The position numbers and the translations under genes are program-made. This document shows, in pieces, positions 35,690 through 48,000 of a DNA stretch of 64,000 nt (positions are counted from its first letter, which is position 1; each line of letters opens with the position of its first letter). This stretch comes from Xenopus tropicalis (lineage: Eukaryota > Chordata > Amphibia > Anura > Pipidae): assembly GCF_000004195.4 (NCBI RefSeq), contig NC_030680.2:148934545-148998544 (forward strand), in the 5' to 3' direction. The notes beneath the pieces are model-generated. The model was given only the letters and a program-made list of their open reading frames with translations, was not told the origin of the DNA and did no database searches.

Positions 35690-35912
35690 TAGTGATGAGC
35701 AAATCTGTTCCGTTTTGCCGAAAAATTTGCGAATCTTTCAAAAGATCTGCAAAATGGCTAAAAATTCACGAAACGGTGAAAATGTTGTGCAGCCAAAAAA
35801 ATTTTTTCCGTGTGGCGAATTTTTTCATCTGTTTCGCAAAACAATACGCCAATGGCGAAATACGGAAATTCGTCGCGAATCCATGCCTGGCGAAACATTT
35901 CGCCCATCACTA
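35690..35912. mobile_element. hAT MITE, TAGTGATG family, perfect 8-bp TSD
   Basis: Starts tagtgatgagcaaatc and ends ttcgcccatcacta. Flanked by ctagttaa at 35682-35689 and 35913-35920. Interior rich in gcgaaa and ttcgc. Confidence 0.92.
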
Positions 35913-36133
35913 CTAGTTAATAATGAAAAAGCCTTTAACATTTCCAGTCAAAGATACAGGAAGGATAGGCCAGAGCACAATGTCTTGAAACTGTTGTCAG
36001 CTGTCTGAAGAATGGTAATTCTCTGTAAGCAAAATTAAAATGCCACAAACTATCTTTTTTTAGACAGGACACTACTGACAAATTGAATATCAAGGACTTG
36101 TCCATGTTAAACTCTAAGCTACTCCTATTAGAA

Positions 36134-36225
36134 CCAGGGCTCTGGAGTCGGTAGATAAATTCTCCGACTCCGACTCCTCAGTTTCTGATACTTCCGACTC
36201 CGACTCCACGACTCCTCTGTTTTTA
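36134..36225. repeat. gactcc-rich dispersed repeat
   Basis: Repeated ccgactccgactcc blocks, a motif seen at the end of old vertebrate interspersed repeats. The family is uncertain. Confidence 0.5.
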
Positions 36226-39179
36226 ATATGCTAATGTATTTTATACATTCATACAGCCAATGAAAAGCATGTTTCATGGTCACTCAACGTGTTCGTTTAT
36301 GCACTGCGTGCATTGGGCTTTATTCTTATAGCAGAGAATTAATTATGACTGTTTGTGAATTGGGCAAAGTTATTTTGGGCTCTAGTTCCCAAAAGTAGGG
36401 GCTGATTTATCAAAGATCGTGATAACATAAATACAGCACCGAGCCAGTGAATTAATGATTAAATTCCATTACTATTTCTCGTAGACTCGTCTGGGAACAT
36501 GTATTTATGTTAAAGATTCACAATAGATACGCATTTATCTTTAGGAAATGTCAATGGTGATCCATATTTTGGTACCTATATAAAGAGCTGTTGACTCCGT
36601 CCGTTGTCTTCCTGGGACGGGCAGGACACACTGACGTTGGGAAATGTTTCTGCACATGTATACACTGGACATGTTTTGCAGAACCTCTAAAAAATCGGGG
36701 GAAAGAGGTAGAAATAGGTAGTATGATGGTAGACCAAGGGGGGAAGTCGGAAATATGGTAACTCCTGGGAAAATGGGGGGGGGGGGGGGAGCGAGAGGTC
36801 TGTACATGTAGAATTTTCATGTAATGTAGTGATTTAGTCTCTCCATATATATTCTTATTTTGTATCTACTGACAAACAATTTAAGTGAAAGACTGAGGGA
36901 ACTTTGCAGTCTTTAGAGCTTTATTGAATCACAGAACTAAGATGCATAACATTCACTAGTTGTTTTTAAAAACTTACGCATGCTTCTTCCCTTTACAGGC
37001 ATTCTTCTCCTCCAAAGGTGTCCGGTTTCCATGATCTTCGAAAAGGATGCAAAGAAAGTTGACAGTTGGAGATAAAATGGTCCCTTATTTCCTCTAATAT
37101 AAAGTCAAACCATAGGTTGCACGTCCTTGATGTCCCAAATATACATTTTGTACCTTTATATAGAATTGTACCCAATGAGTGGTAATTCTCATAACCATTA
37201 CAGTGGCTGGAGCTTAATTGATAAGCCCAAATAGACAACTGAAATGCTTTATTGTTATAGGTAGATGATTTAAATGGCAAAACATACCCACAAACCTTCC
37301 AAAGGACACTTATAGCCATTTTTTCTGGTTAAGTTTCAGTGGCGACAGTCGCATCTTATTAGAGCTAAACTACATAGAAGATTTTGTACGATGGTGTCCG
37401 ATTGACAAATCACATCCTACCAGTCAGATGTAGTGCACAAATCAAAATATAACAGAACCAATAGAAAAATCTGATGTATAAACTACATTTAAGATTTACT
37501 ATCTGACACGACACGCCTGTCAGAAGGGAATGCTTCATGCTGCATCCAACAAGATAAAATCTGATGACGTCTGAAAGAATTTTTTCTCTCATTAAAATAC
37601 ACTGTTGGATGTAGATGCAGGAACGAAATAGACCATGTAATTTGGTAATCACGTCTACAAAAATCTTCCAGTCGTTGTATTTGTGGGTCTTTTTTCATAT
37701 TTTGAAATTATTGTTTAGGCCGTAGCAGAAAAAATCAGTTGCATCCTTACACAAATTGTTAAGTCCTGCTGTGAAGTTGCGAGCAGCTTGGTTCCAAAAC
37801 AAGTTCTGCATACTTGTGTGTCTGTGCTCACAAAAAATTGACTTGCCCATCAATCACTTTCCATAAATGGAGATGTTGCTATTATGTACTTTTCAACAAT
37901 AAACCAAATTTCGAATGAATATTGGATATTTGTCATGGGGCCCGCATCAACGTCAATGTGTTTGTCCCTCCCTCGTGATACATAATAAATATTAGAATTA
38001 TTGTTTGGAGCTTTCTGGTTATCACAAGGTATGCCTCAAACCTAGGATTCGATTAGGAATTCTGCTTAACCCCACCAGATGTATCACTATTTGAAATTGC
38101 TTTGTTGACCTGAATCGGAGTACAGTTTAAGATGTTTTTGAAAGTCCCAATTGTGGGGAAAAAAATGTTGTTTCACTGTGCCAGTATAGCTTAGCTACAC
38201 CCCAAATTGACATCTAAACAATCAAGAGCTTTTTTTTTTGTTTGTTTTTTTGAGTTTGACAGAACTTTTCACAGCTAAACTTGCCCTTGAATGTCATGTG
38301 ACTTTGAAGAACTGGATTTCTTTAGATATTGGTTTATTAATTTCTTCTTTTTGTGGAGAATTCAGTATTCAGCCAAATGCAAAATGTATGGCTCTGGCAC
38401 ATCCCTATTGATTGTTAAAAAGTCTTTTTAACTTTGAAAGAATCCTCTGACGTCCCATATGCTGTATTTTGAACAACTTTTTGGCACCCAGTAAATCTTT
38501 ATCTAGGTAATCATTTTGTTACCCATGCATGGCCAGGCAATATGTCTGATATGAGATCCTCTCTTGATCCTGTGGTATGTACGTTCTATTATTCTTCCAT
38601 CACAGCTATAGCATTCAGCTAAAAGCCAATTTTAGTCACTGAAATGTATATAGAAGACCACCATAGTAAGTTATATATGAGTGCACTATACAGGAACTAG
38701 GAATCCGTGGTACAGTAGAAAGAAAGAATATAAAGATACAACAAGATTACCTTATAGGCATCTACATATAACAGGAAAAAGAATGAGACACAAAGACTTT
38801 TATTAACGTTGCATATTTCTAAGCTATAAAACACAATGTATTTTAAAATGATTTAAAAGTTATTCAAATATAATTCACTTATATTTTATTGTGTGTAAAA
38901 ATTGTTGCCCTTTCTTACTGATAAATACACGTGCCCCTACAGTCTTCTATGTAACTCTCCAGCGCTGATATTTACTTAAGAAAAAACATGAAAAATTAAC
39001 AAAAACTTCTTGACCAGCACAGCCCCTCTAGGGTAAAAGGGTTCTCAGCAAAACCAGGTTAATGATAAATGGCAGTATTGGCGCTCGCCATTCTTTTTTT
39101 TTTTACCGATATTCTCCTGCAGGGTTGCCACCGCACTCTTTTGAGGTCAGACATCTGAAACTTGCACCAAATGAGTGAT

Positions 39180-39210
<31 letters not shown>

Positions 39211-40023
39211 ATATGTGCTTATATGAAAATAAATCTGAGATATTAAATGTGCAAAAACAGCAATAAACTGGCTAGTAGAAAACATAATTCCCATCCTTAT
39301 ATAGTGCCAATATATTATGCAGAACTTGAATGGGTGTGTTGTTCTTTTATGAACCTGCACAACTTACAGCCCAAGTATTCTATAATATTCACACATACGT
39401 ACCAGAGTTACTTTCATCAAGATATAGTTAACCTACCAGTATGATCTGTGGGCTGTTGGAGGAAACTGGAAGAGTAGCAGAAATATACAGGCTCAATTTG
39501 AATAGTAATTGGTTGTAATTAAACTCCGGATATGGATTGAGAGATTACTCTTTATACTACAGATCTGCCAAAGTGCGATCCTTCATCTGCCATTAAACAT
39601 CAAGATCCTAACTATTAGAGTAGCTCACAAACTATTTGAGGCCTAACTGAATCCAGGTAATCACCCCTGTACACCATACAAGCAGGACGTTCTTATATTC
39701 CCCGATCCTCCTGTAGTGTTGCCACCTCTCTCCTGTAATATCGAACACATACAAAACTCACCTGTTATTAATCTCAACCTAGTTATTAATCTTAAAATAT
39801 GCAGAAACCAGATGGCAAATACATTAACAAAACAACATTTGCAAGTATATAAGAACAAACACTTGGCAGGTTTCCCCTCTGTAAGGCTAATGTAAAGCAA
39901 TATCTATATAGGCACCTGAAGGCCACCCAGCTAAAGCTGCAGTGCTAAGAACAGTTGCCTATATATTACATACAGCCGTGGTCACTAACGGACAACACAT
40001 TTCCCTCAGAAACATTCCCTGCA
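36226..40023. other. Intergenic, unassigned; possible old coding remnant
   Basis: Minus-strand frames at 36993-37319 (108 codons), 37410-37652 and 37489-37698 overlap in different phases, as in a decayed coding sequence. I recognise no family. A poly-C run of 30 lies at 39181-39210. Fragments with gttgccacc near 39122 and 39719 resemble the repeat at 60626-60940. Confidence 0.45.
39181..39210 (+). repeat. Poly-C tract (30 bp)
   Basis: Uninterrupted C run. Its length is likely polymorphic and error-prone in sequencing. Confidence 0.9.
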
Positions 40024-40564
40024 CATACCTCCCAACTGTCCCGATTTTCGCGAGACAGTCCCTCTTTTGACAGCTCAACCCGCAGACCTGGATTCTTACT
40101 GAAAAGTCCCTGATTTCCCTTTGATCTCCTGCACTGAAGCTAAAAAAGATACAAATTGAATGAAAAGTAGCTTTTGGCAGAGAGCCCAGAAATCTTAACG
40201 AGCGTCACCTGCACTTAGAAACATTGTTTCTCACATTTAATTAAACAAGTGAACTTCTAGCAGAGAGGCCAGAAAGGTAAAAAGCCCCCCTGCACTGAGA
40301 TACAACTGTAACTAATAAGCTAAACAGGTCACTTGGGGGAACTGAGACTTGCAGCTTAAAGGGCAACTTCAGCTTCATTAGCAAAACTGTAATAACACAT
40401 AAACCCCCCAAACCCCCAGACGTGTGTTCAAACTTTATATAATCTGCCAAATTTAGTCAAATGGGAGTGGTATTTAGGGGGTGTGGTTGCAAAAATGGGC
40501 GTGGTCAAAAAACTTTTTTTTTCATTTTGTCCCTCTTTCCATTTTCAAAATGTTGGGAGGTATG
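40024..40564. mobile_element. TIR element, 'catacctcccaac' family
   Basis: Left end catacctcccaactgtcccg and right end atgttgggaggtatg are inverted repeats. The adjoining accctg / tccctg flanks only partly match. Contains gccagaaag and caaaaatgggcgtgg segments common to this repeat type. Confidence 0.75.
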
Positions 40565-40915
40565 GAAACCCTGCATGCACAGGTCTCTCTATAGCAGTGA
40601 GTTTGTCCTGAGTGGCCCATCAGGATACCAAGAAAACTCCCGGTGTGCCCAGGTGTCAGCGGGCCCTCTTGCTTCTAACTATTTAGCCTATTTCATGGTC
40701 ATTCCCTAATTCAGTATGGGAACAAGAAAGCTTGATAGATGGAAGAATAGAGAATAGTATGTACTTTTTTTTCTTTTTTACTTTTCTGGGCTCTCTGCCA
40801 AAAGCCAACTTATTTAATAAAAAGTGGGCAACACTGTATCTAAGTGCAGGTGACACTTGTTAAGATTTTTGGGCTCTGCCAAAAACTACTTTTCAGGGGC
40901 CCTCTGCTTCTGGGG

Positions 40916-41352
40916 GCGCTCTCTCTGCTTCAGGGAGGGGGGCGCTCTCTCTGCTTCAGGGAGGGGGGCGCTCTCTCTGCTTCAGGGAGGGGGGCGCTCT
41001 CTCTGCTTCAGGGAGGGGGGCGCTCTCTCTGCTTCAGGGAGGGGGGCGCTCTCTCTGCTTCAGGGAGGGGGGCGCTCTCTCTGCTTCAGGGAGGGGGGCG
41101 CTCTCTCTGCTTCAGGGAGGGGGGCGCTCTCTCTGCTTCAGGGAGGGGGGCGCTCTCTCTGCTTCAGGGAGGGGGGCGCTCTCTCTGCTTCAGGGAGGGG
41201 GGCGCTCTCTCTGCTTCAGGGAGGGGGGCGCTCTCCGCTTTAGGAAGGGGGGGGCTCTCCGCTTTAGGAAGGGGGGGGCTCTCCGCTTTAGGAAGGGGGG
41301 GGCTCTCCGCTTTAGGAAGGGGGGGGCTCTCCGCTTTAGGAAGGGGGGGGCT
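40916..41352. repeat. G-rich 26-bp and 24-bp minisatellite upstream of tasor
   Basis: About 12 units of 26 bp (gcttcagggaggggggcgct then ctctct), then five units of 24 bp (gctttaggaagggggggg then ctctcc). The plus strand carries G6-G8 runs in every unit. The 196-, 128- and 92-codon frames are repeat artefacts. Confidence 0.96.
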
Positions 41353-41662
41353 CTCTGTTTCAGGGCCCCCTGCTTGGGCTCCAGCTGAGGGTACAAATCA
41401 GGGCAGAGAGTCAGATACAATGAAGCCAGACTGAGGGCAGGGGGAAGGGAAGCACACAGCGCACCCACCTCACGGAGCTTGATCCTAAAATGGCGGTCGC
41501 TCCCTCAGCCGCGGATACTTTTTGTCTCTCAGCTCACAGGGCGCGGCTGCCTCTCCGCCCCAAACCCCTAGCGGTACTGCCCTCGCTCATATCCAAGGCC
41601 CGAAAGGACGTAAAAGCATTGCCCCGCCCCTCCATTACACGCAAGTATGTAACCCCGCCCTC

Positions 41663-41670
41663 TGACGTCA
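41663..41670. promoter_or_regulatory. CRE palindrome TGACGTCA
   Basis: Perfect CREB/ATF site about 180 bp before the tasor start codon, between GC boxes. Confidence 0.65.
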
Positions 41671-41724
41671 CACCGAGTAGTTATAAGGAGGAGGGAGCGG
41701 AGGCTGCGCCGCAGACAGAGGTGA

Positions 41725-41816
41725 GATGGCGCCGAGAGAGGAAGGAGAGCTGTGAGATGGCGGCGGCGGTGCAAATTCCTCTCCCATCGCTCAATAAACG
41801 TTATCCCTGTATATAA
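41725..41816 (+). other. Two upstream ORFs before tasor
   Basis: ATG at 41725 opens 9 codons ending TGA. ATG at 41757 opens 19 codons ending TAA at 41816. Both would be removed if the candidate 41721-41835 intron is spliced. Confidence 0.4.
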
Positions 41817-41851
41817 TCCTCCCGTTCCTACACAGATAGCCTAGCGGCACC

Positions 41852-42065
41852 ATGGGGGATACCAAGAGCGCTACCGAGGGAAAGGGGAGCCCCAGAGAAG
41901 CCGAAGAGACGGCGAGTAAATTGGGACAAAATGGAGAAGTCGGCGAAACCCAGGCGCTGCCGCTATTGAAGCGCAGTAACAGCGCAGAGACGGGGCACAA
42001 ACCCCCGGAGGAAGCTCCCAGGAGCAGGCGCTTTCAGATTCCCAGGAAGAGCCGCGATAAGAGAG
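41852..42065 (+). CDS. tasor: tasor coding exon 1 (71 codons plus 1 nt)
   Basis: Begins MGDTKSATEGKG and ends with RFQIPRKSRDKR plus a split G. The charged, low-complexity N-terminus aligns with human only at the last block. The donor gtggtg is weak, but it is the one that gives phase 1 into exon 2 (split Ala codon). Unspliced, the frame stops at 42109. Confidence 0.88.
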
Positions 42066-45000
42066 GTGGTGCCTTTACTCCGTCATATCCCACCGGGCTG
42101 AGGGGCTAGGGAGGCCGCCATCGTGTCTCTATATAGCACGGCGCAAACCCGGGCTGGATACGCACTGTGGCGGCGCTAATAGCCCCAACACGTGTCAGTA
42201 GCCTCACTAAGCCCCGCCCCCGCGCAGGGACTCCTCAAGGTCACAAGGAGCCGCCATTTCAACCAGTAGGGTTTGCTGTGAGGTGTTAGTGATGTCATTT
42301 TGAGCTTTAATTGTGATTTTTTTGTATTAATGGTGAGCAGGTAGGTTTGGAGTTACCATTGGTGACATCACCTCTGCATGGTCATGTGACTAGTGTCATG
42401 CATGAAAGCCTATAGGTTGGATTCCTGATATCATTTGCACCAAAGGTGACCTGGACTCAGGGGGGGGATCATTTGGTCCTGTTTAACCTATTAGAAGCCT
42501 TAAGGCTACAGATATTTGCAAGAAATTGAAATTCCTGGGCTTGGATATGTGAATGTGAGCTTCTCAAGAGATGACTAATGCAACAAAGCCCCGCCCCCGC
42601 GCAGTGACTTATCAAGGTCTCATGGAGCCGCTGTTTCAACCAGTAGTGTTTGCTATGAGGTGTTAATGATGTCATTTTGAGCTTTGCTACTTTTTTGTAT
42701 TAATGGGGAGCAGGTAGGTTTGGAGTTACCATTGGTGACATCACCTCTGCATGGTCATGTGACTAGTGTTATGCATGAAAGCCTATAGGTTGGATAACAA
42801 GGGTGACCGGGACTGATGAATTTTGGGGGTGATATTTTGGTCCTGTTTAATCTATTAGAAGCCCTTAAGGCTACAGATATTTGCAAGAAATTGTTTGAAA
42901 TTCTTGGGCTTGGATATGTGAATATGAGCTGCTCAAGAGATGACTAATGCAACAAAGCCCCGCCCCCGCGCAGTGACTTATCACAGTCAGAAGGAGCCGA
43001 TGTTTCAATGAGTAGTGTTTATTATGAGGTGTTAGTGATGTCATTTTGAGCTTTAATTGTGATTTTTTTGTATTAATGGTGAGCAGGTAGGTTTGGAGTT
43101 ACCATTGGTGACATCACCTCTGCATGGTCATGTGACTAGTGTTATGCATGAAAGCCTATAGGCTGGATTCCAAGGGTGACCTGGACTGATGAATTTTGGA
43201 GGTGATATTTTGGTCCTGTTTAATCTATTAGAAGCCCTTAAGGCTACAGATATTTGCAAGAAATTGTTTGAAATTCTTGGGCTTGGATATGCAACAAAGC
43301 CCCGCCCCCGCGCAGTGACATTTCAAGGTCACAAGGAGCCGCTGTTTCAACCAGTAGTGTTTGCTATGAGGTGTTAGTGATGTCATTTTGAGCTTTAATT
43401 GTGATTTTTTTTTATTAATGGTGAGCAGGTAGGTTTGGAGTTACCATTGGTGACATCACCTCTGCATGGTCATGTGACTAGTGTTATGCATGAAAGCCTG
43501 TAGGTTGGATAACAAGGGTGACCGGGACTGATGAATTTTGGGGGGTGATAATTTGGTCCTGTTTAACCTATTAGAAGCCCTTAAGGCTACAGATATTTGC
43601 AAGAAATTGTTTGAAATTCCTGGGCTTGGTTATATGAATGTGAGCTTCTCAAGAGATAACTAATGCAAAATTCTTGAATTTTACTTACTGAATAAGTTCA
43701 ATGGAACCATTGTGATTGGATGTCTGTGACTGTACTACCCACAGGGGTTTAAATGCCGGGGAATTCCCTCCCAGTCATTTGAACTGAAGAAGCCACTCTG
43801 ATGAGTGGTGAAACGTTTTTCAAGAAAAACTCAGAAAAGTCCAGTTGTTTTAGACTTAATTCTACTAGATACTGTATATCATGACCTCCATGAATGAAAA
43901 TCTTCATTCACCCAACACGTGTCATTAGCACAAAGCCACGCCCCCGCGCAGTGACTTGTCAGGGTCACAAGGAGCCGCTGTTTCAAAGAGTAGTGTTTAC
44001 TATGAGGTGTTAGTGATGTCATTTTGAGCTTTAATTGCTATTTTTTTAATGGTGACCAGGTTTGGAGTTTCCATTGGTGACATCACCTCTGCATGGTCAT
44101 GTGACTAGTGTTATGCTTGAAAGCCTGTAGATTGGATTCCTGATTTAATTTGCACCAAGCGTGACCTGGACTGATGAATTTTGGGGGGTGATAATTTGGC
44201 CCTGTTTAATCAATTAGAAGCCTTAAGGTTATAGCTATTTGCAATACATTTTTTGATATTCCTGGGTTTGGTTATGCGAATGTGAGCTTCTCAAGAGATA
44301 ACTAATGCAATATTCTTGAATTTTACTTATAAAATCTCATTCTAAAGCTTGGTATATCTGACCCAGAGGGCATGTTGGTTGACTCATTGAAACTATTGTT
44401 TTTGGTTGTCTTGGTTCTACTGTACAGTTTATCGGTCAAGCTCCCTTTTAGTATTTTACAGTGGGAGGAGACTTGACAAAGTATTCGCCAACCCATGGAA
44501 AACTTTATTGTCCATCTCTGTTAGTAGCTTCTGGAGTTAAATGAAGCTTCAATGTAACAAGTTATTGATGGAATTACTCTTATCTTGGTGATAAGGAGGT
44601 TCGTTGGCATTACGAGGGCCACGCAATCTCCACAGAGTGATTAGAGTATAATGTGGGGTTTGGCTTTGCAAAAAAGTTGTTTGTCACAGTAACCTGTGGA
44701 GGAGTTGCATTCTGAGAGCGCTAATGGTCTAACATAACAGCCCACGAGGAACCTTAAAGCCACACCCAGATTCAATAACAATTCGTGATTGTGGTAACCT
44801 TTGACTATAGAGCTGTGATCTTTCCTTTAATGAGATCGTGCATGATGCGTTTGCATCACCAGCAAGGATTGGTGGTGAAGCACCCAATGGTGCAAAACGT
44901 GTTAGGAAAGTGGAGTATGGGTACCATGAAGCACTGGGATTGCACCTGTTTGTCGTTTGGTATAGTATGTTTGCTTTTTTTAATTGTTTTGTATAATTTT

Positions 45001-48000
45001 GAACAGTAAATGGTTATTTCACTGAGTACTTTGTTGATTGATTGGTGGTAAAAGCCACCCGCAAACACATTGTCTCTGTCCTTGTTTTGGTACAGTACCT
45101 TTTTATTTAGTGAGGCGGAGACTGTTCTTGCATTCTTTTTTTATTCTTACCTGGTGTAGATTTAGTCTGTTGGTGAGGGTGGGATACCACTTTACTAAGA
45201 GCTTGCCTCGTTGGAGGGTGTGAGCCATTAGATTGTGTATAATATTGGGCCATAATTAAATGCTTTGAGACTTTATATTCTAATAAGGTGGTTTTTTTTT
45301 TTTACTTTAGTGTCAGAAGTGTGGTTTTATTGAATGAAACATTTGTGTAGCAGTAAAGGCCTATTTGACTTGCTTTATATAAATTCCTTGATGATTATGC
45401 CTCCTGTGCATGTGGTGGTGCCCCAGCAGAATCATTAGTTCAGTGATTGCTAGTGATTAAGTGAAATTAATATGAGAATTTGTGTTCTGTGGTTAGTGAA
45501 AGGGTTATTATCCGTCAATTAAGTAAACAGATGTTCATTAGAAATGATCATTCCCAAGCATCTTGGGAAATAGTCTTTTTTTTGTTTGTTTTGTTCTTTG
45601 TTACGCAGCTTCGAGACTTGAAAATTGATTTCAGTGGGTGTTTTTATTGACAATAAAATTGAAAAGGAAGCAGATGATGCATATTATACGCATATGTACG
45701 TATGTTCATCTTAAATGCCTCTGAGTTACCCTTTTCTGTTGTGTGTTACATATAGATAAATACATTTTACAAATGTTAATTCAGAAATAGGCCTAGTCAA
45801 AAGATTTGGTCACGCCAGAGCCTCGTATGTGGTACTTGGTGTCAAATGGCAAGAATGAATTTGTGCTGTGACCAGATCAGTGTCAAGTTTTGTCTTCGAG
45901 GTCTTGTATCTTACATAGTGACATAGTAAGTTAGGTTGAAAAAAGACATACGTCCATCACGTTCAATCTTGATTGTGTGGCTTCATTACTGTCGCTTGTC
46001 CGTATTTAAAAAATAAATAAAACCTTTATAATTAAACAATGCATTTTTTTCTGTTTATTTGGATTATTTTCGGTTATCGAATTAAAGCGGATGGAAAAAC
46101 TTGTTAATTTTTTCATTCTACATCTCCCCTTCGGATGCCGCAGTAGTAACTGTATTTTTGCTTATTTTTTTTTAGCTCTTCAGGTTATTAATTCTGGCTC
46201 TCGGGAGTTTGAAGAGATTTTGAAAATTCTTCATTCAGCGTACTTGGATGCAAACTCAAAAGCCAGTTTCTCATACAAATATGCCCGACTGGTTCATAAT
46301 GAATTCTTGGAAAAAGAGGTTAGTGAACACATGATCACTAAAAAAAAATGATCGAGTTTGAGAGAACTATCAACCGCCAAAATTGTAGTATGCCTATGAG
46401 GAATTTACTAAGCCATTGCATACTATTTTTCAGTAAAACTTTTCTTGAAATAAAACTTCACTTACATAAAAGATATTCGTGATCACACAAATTTCATGCG
46501 GGCGTGTGGGGAGGAGAAATAGGGATCCAAATATATTCGTTAAATACATTTTGGATGATTGCGGAATATAAGCATCTGCATCTCAAACCCAATGGGAGAA
46601 ATATGTTTTTTCCATTGTCTGGATTCGGGCAAATTCATTTGGATACAAAAAATGTTGGAATATCTTTTTGGTTAATGCAAAACCATGTCGGGTTGTAATT
46701 AAAATTATTTTTCTCTCTCTTCTTATCCACTGCTCTACTGCTTCCTTTAGTTTACTGAGAAGCGAAGGCAGTTGAAATTTGATGGTCGACTAGATAAAGA
46801 ACTTGCTGAATCTTATGCGTTTCTTTTGGTTGACCAAGATCAGGTAAGGCATTATAAGATGGCATTGAACCTTAAAAAGTAGCGTTGTGTTCCTTTTCCC
46901 CCCTCACATATAATAGAGATTGCAAAGTATCCTTCCTGAGGAGGAGGCATGCATGTCTTCCCAACATCCACTTATTGTACAGCGCTGTGGAATATGTTGG
47001 CGCTTTATAAATAAATGTTAATAATAATCTACAGTTTACATTCAATGTGTATTCATTAAAGTTTTCTTTTCATGTGCTGCATTTCTGCACCATCATCTGG
47101 TCTCTTTGTGTAGGATAATAGTAAAACATATGGAAATACCCTCTGTAGGGGATATTTTATTTTTTTTGGAGCAACATTTTGAACTTTATGACGGTGTGTA
47201 TATTAAAATGGCCCAGCTGTGCATGTTTAAACCGGTGCTTTTACTCAAATATCTTGCATGGATGAAATGAAACTCTCATTAAAGGAGAAGGAAAAGTAAA
47301 AACTAAATAAGCTTTATCAGAAAGGTCTATGTAAATACAACCATAAGCACTCACAGAAACAGAGTCCTCTGTCAAAAGAAACAGGATTTGTTGTCTTTGT
47401 TTTCCTGTGCCAGAGACACGAACCTCTCTCCTTTCTCCTGCTCCCCCTCCCTCAAGAATGCTAAGAACTCACTCCCCCCTTAGGAATGTGGATCTGAACC
47501 AATCAGCAGGAAGCTGCCTCATAGTCTTACAAACTGAGCATGTACATCAGTCTTGGTGCAGGAGTGAGGCATTATGGGAACTCTGTTTTTTTTTCCTATG
47601 AGGCTTCTGATTATCTGAACGAGAGAAATATGGGGAGACTAAAGGGCACTATTGAGAGAACTGAAGGTATGCCTGCAGCTTGAGATTAACTCTTTATTAG
47701 CCTTTCCTTCTTTAAAAATATGAAGCACAGTGCACATTCTATTAGGAAATGCTGGAACTTATGAAGCCATATGACACTTATTTACAACTCCCTACTTACA
47801 ATGTTTGATGCTGGAAAATTCTTGCACCTGAAAACTACATGCTGGAAGAAATTTCTAATGCCAACTAACTTTTCCGTTTGGCTTCTGGTCTTATACAAAT
47901 ACAGCATGTCACTTGCGTCATTTGTTTCTACACTTACAGTCATCACTGCAAGAACTGCTCTGATGTGAGAAGGTCACTGCACCAAATTATATTTTCTAAG

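Larger units (their letters stand above)
41470..41851 (+). promoter_or_regulatory. tasor CpG-rich promoter and 5' UTR
   Basis: GC- and CpG-rich block with GC boxes at 41621-41630 (gccccgcccc) and 41653-41660, a full palindromic CRE TGACGTCA at 41663-41670, and a YY1-like agatggcggc at 41755-41764. No TATA box is evident. A possible 115-bp 5' UTR intron (41721-41835) has donor gtgaga and acceptor cctacacag. The transcription start is inferred, not seen. Confidence 0.75.
42066..46175. other. tasor intron 1
   Basis: The first 2.3 kb is a five-copy array with GC boxes (42185-44335), interrupted by a repeat insertion (about 43690-43912). 44336-46175 holds no recognised gene. 45915-45965 (catagtaagttaggttgaaa) is a fragment of an interspersed repeat also seen at 29080. 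Confidence 0.7.

Noticed and set aside
40844..41434. 196-codon Gly/Arg/Leu repeat protein
   Set aside because: Entirely a 26/24-bp minisatellite that stays open in several frames; no start context or splice support.
41490..41816. 108-codon ORF in the tasor CpG island
   Set aside because: CpG-rich promoter sequence; no recognised protein, different frame from the well-supported tasor ATG, and likely broken by a 5' UTR intron.
43800..43825. Hammerhead-ribozyme-like core ctgatgag...gaaac
   Set aside because: There is no room for a stem-loop II between the two core boxes, and related copies read ggatgag or ggataag, so the match is chance within a small hairpin repeat.
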